Source of the DNA: Rhodobacterales bacterium
GTDB taxonomy: Bacteria > Pseudomonadota > Alphaproteobacteria > Rhodobacterales > Rhodobacteraceae
Reading direction: 5' to 3'
NCBI GenBank assembly: GCA_013298485.1
Contig: JAAFHS010000208.1
Location: forward strand, 1-5,514
Length of the DNA stretch: 5,514 nucleotides
In this document: in pieces, positions 1 through 4,355 of the stretch
Position numbering within the stretch: position 1 is the stretch's first letter
Layout of the letters: each line of letters starts with the position of its first letter
The notes under the pieces: model-generated
What the model was told of the DNA's origin: nothing
Databases searched by the model: none
What the model saw: the letters and a program-made list of their open reading frames with translations, nothing else
Translations under genes and position numbers: made by a program

Positions 1-564
1 TATTTCCGCCGCGTTGACGGCATCCTGATGCGGCTGACGGATATGTTTCTGGCGCTGCCGCTGCTGCCTCTGCTCCTGCTCATGATGTTCCTGTTCGGGC
101 AGCCGGTCTCGGCCGTGCTGGGCGCGCGCTTTGGGATTTTCCTGCTGATCGTGCTGGCGATTGGTCTGACATCCTGGATGCAGACCGCGCGCATCGTGCG
201 GGGCGAGGTGCTGGCCCTGAAGGAGCGGGAGTTCATCCTGGCCGCACGCTCCATCGGGACGCCGTCCCGGCGCATCATCCTGCGCCATATTCTGCCCAAT
301 GTCCTAAGCCCGGTGATGGTTTCGGCCACCCTTGGGGTCGCGGCGGCCATCATCACGGAAAGCGTGCTCAGCTTTCTGGGCGTGGGCTTTCCACCGGATT
401 TCCCGACGTGGGGGCGGCTGCTGAGCGACGCCTATCCGGATATGCAGACCTATCCGTTGCGGGTGATCTGGCCGGGGATCGCGATTTCGCTGACGGTGCT
501 GAGCGTGAACTACATCGGGGACGGGTTGCGCGACGCGCTGGACCCGCGCATCCGGGGGCGGTGA
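1..564 (+). CDS. ABC transporter permease, DppC/OppC family (5' truncated by window)
   Basis: Inner-membrane permease subunit of a peptide/nickel-type ABC importer (DppC/OppC branch), which would pair with a DppB-like permease, one or two ATPases and a periplasmic binding protein. The reading frame is open from base 1, upstream of the first ATG at 28 (YFRRVDGILMRLTDMFLALP matches the family interior), so that ATG is internal and the N-terminal third is missing. Visible are 187 residues with several hydrophobic segments. The cytoplasmic EAA loop that docks on the ATPase is clear at about nt 223-300 (EREFILAARSIG followed by HILPN). The typical DppC ending is present: FLGVGFPPDFPTWGRLL, then GDGLRDALDPRIRGR. 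Substrate cannot be read from this subunit; oligopeptides, dipeptides, nickel or opines are all possible. It ends at a TGA followed directly by a hairpin, so it is probably the last or near-last gene of its operon. Confidence 0.95.
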   Translation, partial: YFRRVDGILMRLTDMFLALPLLPLLLLMMFLFGQPVSAVLGARFGIFLLIVLAIGLTSWMQTARIVRGEVLALKEREFILAARSIGTPSRRIILRHILPNVLSPVMVSATLGVAAAIITESVLSFLGVGFPPDFPTWGRLLSDAYPDMQTYPLRVIWPGIAISLTVLSVNYIGDGLRDALDPRIRGR

Positions 565-568
565 AGCA

Positions 569-589
569 GCGGGGGTTTCACACCCCCGC
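569..589. terminator. GC-rich hairpin between convergent genes, probable terminator
   Basis: Perfect 8-bp arms GCGGGGGT (569-576) and ACCCCCGC (582-589) enclose a 5-nt loop, starting 5 nt after the permease stop codon and 31 nt beyond the DUF3422 stop on the other strand. No T-tract follows on either strand, so it is not a textbook intrinsic terminator. Its place between converging genes suggests it marks 3' ends in both directions. It is followed by CACCCCCGTGGG, which repeats part of the right arm. Confidence 0.6.
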
Positions 590-620
590 ACCCCCGTGGG
601 ATAGTTGAGAACAGAGGAAG

Positions 621-1904
621 TCAGCCGACGTGTCTGCGGATGCGGCGCACCATCAGCCAGACAGCCAGAATGATGATTGGCGTCAGGATGGCCATTGTCA
701 TGCCATGCGTCAGGCCCAGCGGTTCGGCCACGGGATAGACGGCATAGGCAGCCAGGTTCACCGCATAATAGCTGATGGCCACGGTTGACAGACCTTCGAC
801 CGTGCGCTGCAGGCGCAGCTGCAGATCAGCGCGTTTGTCCATGCTTTCCAGCAGCATCTGGTTCTGGGCGGAGCGTTCGACATCCACCCGCGTGCGCAGC
901 AGTTCTGCCGCGCGTTCGGCCCGTTCGGCCATCGCACTCAGCCGTCCTTCGGCAGATTTCACGGTGCGCATCGCCGGGTCATAGCGGCGCATCATGAATT
1001 CGCCAAAGGTCTGCCGCCCGCCCACGCGCGCCTCGCGCAGCACTTCGATCCGCTGATTGACAATCGCCTCATAGGCCCCGGTCGCCCCGAAGCGGAAGGA
1101 GAATTTCACCGCCAGACTTTCCAGTTCGGCAGAAATCTCCAGCAATTCATGCAGCGCCTCTTCGGGCCGCCCTTCGGCGCGGTCGAGGCCCGTGACGAGC
1201 GCCGACAGCTTGGGGTCGAGCACATTGAGCCGCCCCGACAGGTCGCGCGACCGGATCAGGCCAAGCATCGACATCGCGCGGTAGGTCTCAATCTCGCACA
1301 GGCGCTGCACGATACGCCCGATACGCCGCGCGCCGGTGCCCGGTTTCACGAACACGGCAAAACGCATGTGGCCCGCCGGATCAATCCGGAAATCGCCTGC
1401 GATGATCGCGGCCCCGTCCACCACCCTGCTGCAGGCGAGACTTTCGGCGACAAACCAGTCTTCGAGTTTCCCCAGAACGCCTGCCTCATCCGCTGGCAGC
1501 TCCTCCACCCGGATCAGCACGGAACAGAGGCGCCGCCCCGGTGCCGCACCCAGCCAGTCTTCGGGAAAGACATCCGCCTCGGCCGGATCGAAGGGGCGGT
1601 CCGACAAGCCGCGGCCGAAGGCGGAATAGGTCACGAATTCCGTATGGCTTTCCCATTTCAGGTCATGCCGCCCGATGGGTCCCGAAAAATGCGTGGCCCC
1701 GGGCTGCGGATGCGCCGATCCGTGCCGGTCGAGCAGCGCCAAGAGATGGTCAGTGTCACGCGCGCGGTCGCGCGATGCGGCATCCAGCGGTTCCTTGATC
1801 GCCACATAGACGGCGGTGCAGGGCACATCCAGCGCCGGAAAGGGCCGGGCATGCAGCTCGTTCACAAGCGCGTAGCGCAGGGGGTGGTCAGTTATCGGGG
1901 GCAT
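621..1904 (-). CDS. DUF3422 family membrane-anchored protein
   Basis: A 427-residue protein of the DUF3422 family, whose biochemical function is not established. Recognition rests on the N-terminal signature HPLRYALVNELHARPFPAL (from residue 7), the long soluble middle part, and the C-terminal stretch SMDKRADLQLRLQRTVEGLS followed by two predicted membrane helices at about 373-394 and 403-419. The protein ends in a basic tail (RRIRRHVG). Most of the polypeptide should be cytoplasmic with a helical hairpin in the inner membrane; the helix-rich segment before the membrane part recalls the layout of CorA-like proteins, but that is only a structural analogy. Length is normal for the family, so the gene looks intact. 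The ATG at 1904 is preceded by AAAGG with a 7-nt spacing on the minus strand. It is convergent with the permease and divergent from the EF-hand gene, so it appears to be transcribed alone. Confidence 0.93.
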   Translation of the reverse strand: MPPITDHPLRYALVNELHARPFPALDVPCTAVYVAIKEPLDAASRDRARDTDHLLALLDRHGSAHPQPGATHFSGPIGRHDLKWESHTEFVTYSAFGRGLSDRPFDPAEADVFPEDWLGAAPGRRLCSVLIRVEELPADEAGVLGKLEDWFVAESLACSRVVDGAAIIAGDFRIDPAGHMRFAVFVKPGTGARRIGRIVQRLCEIETYRAMSMLGLIRSRDLSGRLNVLDPKLSALVTGLDRAEGRPEEALHELLEISAELESLAVKFSFRFGATGAYEAIVNQRIEVLREARVGGRQTFGEFMMRRYDPAMRTVKSAEGRLSAMAERAERAAELLRTRVDVERSAQNQMLLESMDKRADLQLRLQRTVEGLSTVAISYYAVNLAAYAVYPVAEPLGLTHGMTMAILTPIIILAVWLMVRRIRRHVG

Positions 1905-2019
1905 GCTGTCGCCTTTATGATCACCGCAAACCTAACACCCTGTTCTTGCGGGTAAAGCGGCAAAGCCCGGAAATCGCGGCATGCCACAGCATACATCGCC
2001 CGCAGTGCACGGATCACAC

Positions 2020-2057
2020 AGGCAGCATGGACCTGCCTCTTTGCGCAGCAGCGCAAA
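2020..2057. other. Two adjacent hairpins in the divergent intergenic region
   Basis: In the 241-bp gap between the two divergent genes, two inverted repeats stand side by side. The first has 6-bp arms AGGCAG (2020-2025) and CTGCCT (2033-2038) with a 7-nt loop. The second has perfect 7-bp arms TTTGCGC (2040-2046) and GCGCAAA (2051-2057) with loop AGCA. They could fold in the 5' leader of the EF-hand mRNA or act as a protein-binding operator. The second is followed by AAAAT on the plus strand, so it is not an intrinsic terminator in that direction. No sigma-70 or ECF promoter with good boxes was found in this gap by eye. Confidence 0.4.
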
Positions 2058-2118
2058 AATCGCACCCGGGCCGCGTAGGACAAAGATCTTGCGCGCGTAT
2101 TCACTGTACCGGCCCCGA

Positions 2119-2149
2119 AAAGGGCAGCCATGAAATGAGGATGACATGA
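2119..2149 (+). promoter_or_regulatory. Translation-start region of the EF-hand gene with two minimal ORFs
   Basis: The start at 2146 is supported by GAGGA (2137-2141), only 4 nt away, which is a short spacing. Immediately upstream are two two-codon reading frames. ATG AAA TGA at 2130-2138 has its own AAAGGG (2119-2124) at good spacing. ATG ACA TGA at 2141-2149 has a stop that overlaps the real start codon. Neither is in frame with the gene. Whether they are translated is unknown; they could affect loading of ribosomes on the main start. Confidence 0.35.
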
Positions 2150-2547
2150 CACGACTGGCGATACTTCTGGTGGCAACCTGTGCAGACGCACTGCCTGCGA
2201 TGGCAGAAACAGGCGGGCGTGGCGCGCGCATGTTCCAGCTGCTTGATGCGGATGCCGACGGACAGGTGACCATGGCGGAACTGACTGCGGGCAAGACCGA
2301 GATGTTCGCGGCCGCCGATGCGAATGCCGACGGCCTGCTGAATGCCGAAGAACGCGCCCTGATGCGCGAGGCCGCGCGCCAGCGCGCCGCCGCAAACGGC
2401 GTGCCGGGTGATGCCGATGGTGACGGCAACATCTCACTGGCGGAATTCACCGGCACCAACCCGCTGTTTGACCGCGCCGATGCGGATGGTGACGACATCG
2501 TCACGCGCGCGGAGTTTGACACGTTCAGGGGACAGCATCGCCCCTGA
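2146..2547 (+). CDS. Secreted EF-hand calcium-binding protein (four EF-hands)
   Basis: A 133-residue protein with an N-terminal signal peptide (hydrophobic stretch after MTRLA, likely cleavage after PAMA at residue 20), so it is expected in the periplasm or outside the cell. Four canonical 12-residue EF-hand loops follow: 34-45 (DADADGQVTMAE), 58-69 (DANADGLLNAEE), 89-100 (DADGDGNISLAE) and 112-123 (DADGDDIVTRAE). Each has acidic or Asn ligands at positions 1, 3 and 5 and Glu at 12, as expected for Ca2+ binding. The fourth has Asp instead of the usual Gly at position 6. Loops 1-2 and 3-4 form two pairs joined by an Arg/Ala-rich helix (about 70-85), as in calmodulin-like folds. The hydrophobic core of the signal peptide is broken by Asp14, which is unusual. 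It is 40 bp upstream of a second secreted protein and probably co-transcribed with it. Its role could be calcium buffering or signalling; no enzymatic domain is present. Confidence 0.9.
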   Translation: MTRLAILLVATCADALPAMAETGGRGARMFQLLDADADGQVTMAELTAGKTEMFAAADANADGLLNAEERALMREAARQRAAANGVPGDADGDGNISLAEFTGTNPLFDRADADGDDIVTRAEFDTFRGQHRP

Positions 2548-2587
2548 GACGACCCTTCCCGACAATCATGCAAAAAGGAGAACGGAT

Positions 2588-2896
2588 ATGATACGTCTTG
2601 CAACGCTTGCCTGCATCCTCACCCTTGGCGCGGGCCTGCCCGCACTGGCCGACGGTCAATGGAGTTGGAACGGTGCCAATGGCGGCACGGCATCGGGGAC
2701 CCGGTCCTGTGCGGGCGACGGCAATGGTGGTTATGCTTGTTCGGGGCAAAGCACCTATGTCGGCCCCAACGGACGCACGGCCGGCACCGACTGGACGAGC
2801 ACAGGTACAGCCAGCGCAGGACAGCGGACCGGGACCACGACAGGGCCGAACGGGCAGACCCGGACGCGCAGCTTCACCTGGCAGCGCGATAACTGA
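2588..2896 (+). CDS. Small secreted Gly/Thr-rich repeat protein, function unknown
   Basis: A 102-residue protein I cannot assign to a characterised family. The ATG at 2588 is chosen because AAGGAG (2575-2580) lies 7 nt upstream and a clean signal peptide follows (MIRLATLACILTLGAGLPA, likely cleavage after ALA at residue 21). The frame is open further upstream, but that part lies inside the EF-hand gene. The mature part is about 81 residues, rich in Gly, Thr, Ser and Asn. It has three related motifs, GANGGT (29-34), GPNGRT (59-64) and GPNGQT (86-91), spaced 30 and 27 residues apart. Trp25, Trp27, Trp69 and Trp98 punctuate the repeats. Cys41 and Cys51 could form a disulfide in the periplasm. 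The pattern suggests short beta-turn repeats. It follows the EF-hand gene by 40 bp and ends before a strong hairpin. Confidence 0.82.
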   Translation: MIRLATLACILTLGAGLPALADGQWSWNGANGGTASGTRSCAGDGNGGYACSGQSTYVGPNGRTAGTDWTSTGTASAGQRTGTTTGPNGQTRTRSFTWQRDN

Positions 2897-2915
2897 ACCG
2901 ACAGGATAAACGTCG

Positions 2916-2940
2916 CCGGGCGGGCAAAACGCTCGCCCGG
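2916..2940 (+). terminator. Strong GC hairpin after the small secreted protein gene
   Basis: Ten-base arms CCGGGCGGGC (2916-2925) and GCTCGCCCGG (2931-2940) pair with one G-T wobble around the 5-nt loop AAAAC, 19 nt after the stop codon at 2896. No T-tract follows (GGGGAAGTG). It may stop or attenuate transcription between the two secreted-protein genes and the sigma-factor operon, or protect the 3' end of the upstream message. About 46 nt remain between it and the sigma-factor start, so a separate promoter for the sigma gene would have to overlap or precede the hairpin. Confidence 0.5.
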
Positions 2941-2986
2941 GGGGAAGTGATCGGGTAGATGAAGACATCAGCAGCAAGGATTTTAT

Positions 2987-3565
2987 GTGACGCGCACCGA
3001 GCCCGCGCAGGAGGCCGAAAGGCTGATGGCCGAGATTGCCGCCGGGCGCGAGGCGGCCCTTGCGCGGCTGATGGGCCTGCTGGGCCGCGATATCGCGATG
3101 TTCGCGGGGCGCTATCTGGGCAACCGGGCGGATGGCGAAGAGATCGCGCAGGAGACGTTTCTGCGCGTGTGGCGGATGGCAGGGCGCTATGACCCGGCGC
3201 GCGCAAAGGTTGCGACATGGATCTACCGCATCACCGTGAACCTGTGCATCGACCGGCAGCGCCGCAACCGGTTCTGGCGCATCTTCGGGCGCGAACAGGC
3301 AGCCGACTGGGCCGATGTGCTGGCCGACCCCGCCCCCGATGCCACTGCGGTGGCGGCGGGGCGGCAGATGCTGGCGCGGGTGCGGGCGGGCATTGCGACC
3401 TTGCCGGAACGCCAGCGCATGGCCATCATGCTGTGCGCGGTGGGCGGGCTTCAGACGGGCGAGATCGCACAGGCCATGGGGGTCAGTGCGGGGGCGGTGG
3501 AGCAGTTACTGGTACGGGCAAGACGCACATTGCGCAAGGATGTCGGGGATGACGATGCAGGATGA
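2987..3565 (+). CDS. ECF-type RNA polymerase sigma factor
   Basis: A 192-residue extracytoplasmic-function sigma factor that would direct RNA polymerase to a small regulon. It has only sigma regions 2 and 4. Region 2 spans about 24-95, with the core-binding motif DGEEIAQETFLRVW (49-62) and the -10-recognition part ending VNLCIDRQRR (84-93). A roughly 35-residue linker follows. Region 4 spans about 130-184, with LPERQR (139-144) and a helix-turn-helix TGEIAQAMGVSAGAVEQLL (157-175) followed by RARRTLRK. The start is a GTG at 2987, preceded by AAGGA (2976-2980) with a 6-nt spacing; no in-frame ATG gives a better beginning. The C-terminus (DVGDDDAG) is acidic. Its last 17 bp overlap the next gene, indicating translational coupling with a putative anti-sigma factor, as is usual for ECF pairs. 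ECF sigma factors commonly activate their own operon, but no matching promoter was recognised. Confidence 0.95.
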   Translation: MTRTEPAQEAERLMAEIAAGREAALARLMGLLGRDIAMFAGRYLGNRADGEEIAQETFLRVWRMAGRYDPARAKVATWIYRITVNLCIDRQRRNRFWRIFGREQAADWADVLADPAPDATAVAAGRQMLARVRAGIATLPERQRMAIMLCAVGGLQTGEIAQAMGVSAGAVEQLLVRARRTLRKDVGDDDAG

Positions 3566-3863
3566 TGACCGGATTGATGCGGCAGTGCGGGCGGCCAGCG
3601 CCTATCCCGTGGATGAGGCGCGCCTGACGCAAGGCGTGCTGACGCGCATCCGGGATGGGGATGGCGGGCTGTTCGGGCTGTTCGGGCCACATCGGCGCGG
3701 CGCGGTGCTGGCCTTCGCCTGCGTGCTGGTGGCGACGCCGATCATCGTGACGCAGGTGCCGGGCGAGACCGAAGATGCGATGATCGCCTCGCTGCTGCTG
3801 GGCGAAGGGCTGCTGGCGGATGCGGATATCGACGCGCTGCTGACCGGGGAGGCCGTTGAATGA
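3549..3863 (+). CDS. Putative single-pass anti-sigma factor
   Basis: A 104-residue protein with an N-terminal soluble part (about 1-50, starting MTMQDDDRIDAAVRAA), one membrane helix (about 51-69, GAVLAFACVLVATPIIV) and a short acidic C-terminal tail of about 35 residues. With the N-terminus in the cytoplasm the first part could hold the sigma factor and the tail would reach the periplasm. The role is inferred from position (overlapping the sigma gene and the sensor gene) and from a topology like CnrY, not from a recognised domain. There is no zinc anti-sigma motif (HxxxCxxC); the only Cys is in the membrane helix. Two starts are possible: ATG 3549, with AAGGA (3536-3540) 8 nt upstream, and ATG 3555, giving 102 residues, with GGGG 6 nt upstream. 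I prefer 3549. Its TGA overlaps the next ATG (ATGA, 3860-3863). Confidence 0.75.
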   Translation: MTMQDDDRIDAAVRAASAYPVDEARLTQGVLTRIRDGDGGLFGLFGPHRRGAVLAFACVLVATPIIVTQVPGETEDAMIASLLLGEGLLADADIDALLTGEAVE

Positions 3864-4237
3864 ACCGCATCTGGCGCATCCTGTTCTGGGTGGTGGTGGC
3901 GGTGTCACTGCTGGCCAATGCATTGGTGCTGGGCGTGTTCCTGCGTGCGGGCGAGATGCGCGGGATCATCAACGGCGGGGGTGGCGGTTTCGCCAACTTA
4001 CCGGCCGAGATCAAACAGGAATTCCGTGACGTGCTGCGCGAAAACCGGGGCACGTTGCAAGGGCCGCTGCGCGACCTGGGCCAGGCCCGGCGGGCGATGT
4101 TCGATGCCGCAGCCGCCCGGCCCTATGACCGCGCGGCGGTTGAGGCCGCGATGGAACGCGTGCGCGTGGCGTCCGCCGCGCTGCAGGTGGCGGGGCAGAC
4201 GTTGTTGCTGATGGCGTTTGATAAGGCGGCGGAGTAG
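3860..4237 (+). CDS. Membrane-anchored periplasmic sensor, heavy-metal-sensor (CnrX/ZraP/Spy-like) type
   Basis: A 125-residue protein with an N-terminal membrane anchor (about 7-28), a glycine-rich linker (GGGGGFAN, 39-46) and an all-helical periplasmic domain. The helix-hairpin signature is LPAEIKQEFRDVLREN (47-62), then LRDLGQARRAMFDAAAARPYDRAAVEAAM. This is the pattern of proteins annotated as periplasmic heavy metal sensors, related to CnrX, ZraP, Spy and CpxP. Such proteins bind metals, or act as periplasmic chaperones or stress sensors; in CnrYXH the sensor controls the anti-sigma factor. Here the protein contains no His and no Cys; possible soft ligands are only Met33, Met80, Met98 and Met118, so CnrX-like metal binding is doubtful. 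The ATG overlaps the previous stop by 4 bp, with GGGGAGG (3846-3852) 7 nt upstream, giving tight coupling. It is the last gene of the operon and is followed by the palindrome array. Confidence 0.82.
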   Translation: MNRIWRILFWVVVAVSLLANALVLGVFLRAGEMRGIINGGGGGFANLPAEIKQEFRDVLRENRGTLQGPLRDLGQARRAMFDAAAARPYDRAAVEAAMERVRVASAALQVAGQTLLLMAFDKAAE

Positions 4238-4242
4238 GGGGA

Positions 4243-4350
4243 GATGGGCAGATTGCCCATCCTACCGATTGACCGCGGTTCTGTGGGATGGGCAGATTGC
4301 CCATCCTACGGATCGACGGCAGTTCTGTAGGATGGGCAATTTGCCCATCC
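4243..4350. repeat. Tandem array of three palindromes, 44-bp period, between convergent genes
   Basis: Three copies of the palindrome core GATGGGCA/TGCCCATC occur at 4243-4261, 4287-4305 and 4331-4349, exactly 44 bp apart, each with a 3-nt loop (GAT, GAT, ATT). Copy 2 extends to 12-bp arms (4283-4294 and 4298-4309) with one G-T pair. The spacers are similar to each other (17-nt consensus SGATYGACSGCRGTTCT), so the unit is repeated as a whole. The array fills nearly all of the gap between the sensor stop (4237) and the pntB stop (4356). It most likely acts as a bidirectional 3'-end or terminator element and resembles REP-type repeats. Similar TAGGATGGGCA palindromes are, from memory, scattered in Rhodobacterales genomes. 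Confidence 0.85.
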
Positions 4351-4355
4351 CCGCG

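Noticed and set aside
1149..1955. A 268-codon plus-strand ORF lying opposite the DUF3422 gene
   Set aside because: It is antisense to a clearly recognisable conserved protein; its composition (Arg, His, Pro, Gly-rich) is that of a high-GC shadow frame and no domain is recognisable.
1946..2149. A 67-codon plus-strand ORF in the divergent gap, ending over the EF-hand start
   Set aside because: It needs a TTG start without a good ribosome-binding site, has no domain or signal peptide, and its composition looks non-coding.
2408..2896. A longer version of the small secreted protein starting at 2408
   Set aside because: The extension lies inside the EF-hand gene in another frame; the ATG at 2588 has a near-perfect AAGGAG and starts a clean signal peptide.
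2895..2914. ECF-type promoter GAAC ... CGTC ahead of the sigma gene
   Set aside because: The two boxes are only 12 bp apart, well short of the usual 16-17, the first overlaps the stop codon of the previous gene, and the second abuts the hairpin.
3315..3863. A longer version of the putative anti-sigma factor starting at 3315
   Set aside because: The added part overlaps sigma region 4 out of frame and has shadow-like composition (Trp/Arg/Cys-rich); starts at 3549 or 3555 fit ribosome-binding sites and topology.
3483..3923. Minus-strand 146-codon ORF opposite the sigma / anti-sigma junction
   Set aside because: It is a shadow of three overlapping plus-strand genes, rich in His, Pro and Arg, with no recognisable domain or ribosome-binding site.
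4243..4350. CRISPR array
   Set aside because: The spacers are only 17 nt and are similar to one another, the repeats are short palindromes, and there are no cas genes; this is a tandem duplication of one unit.
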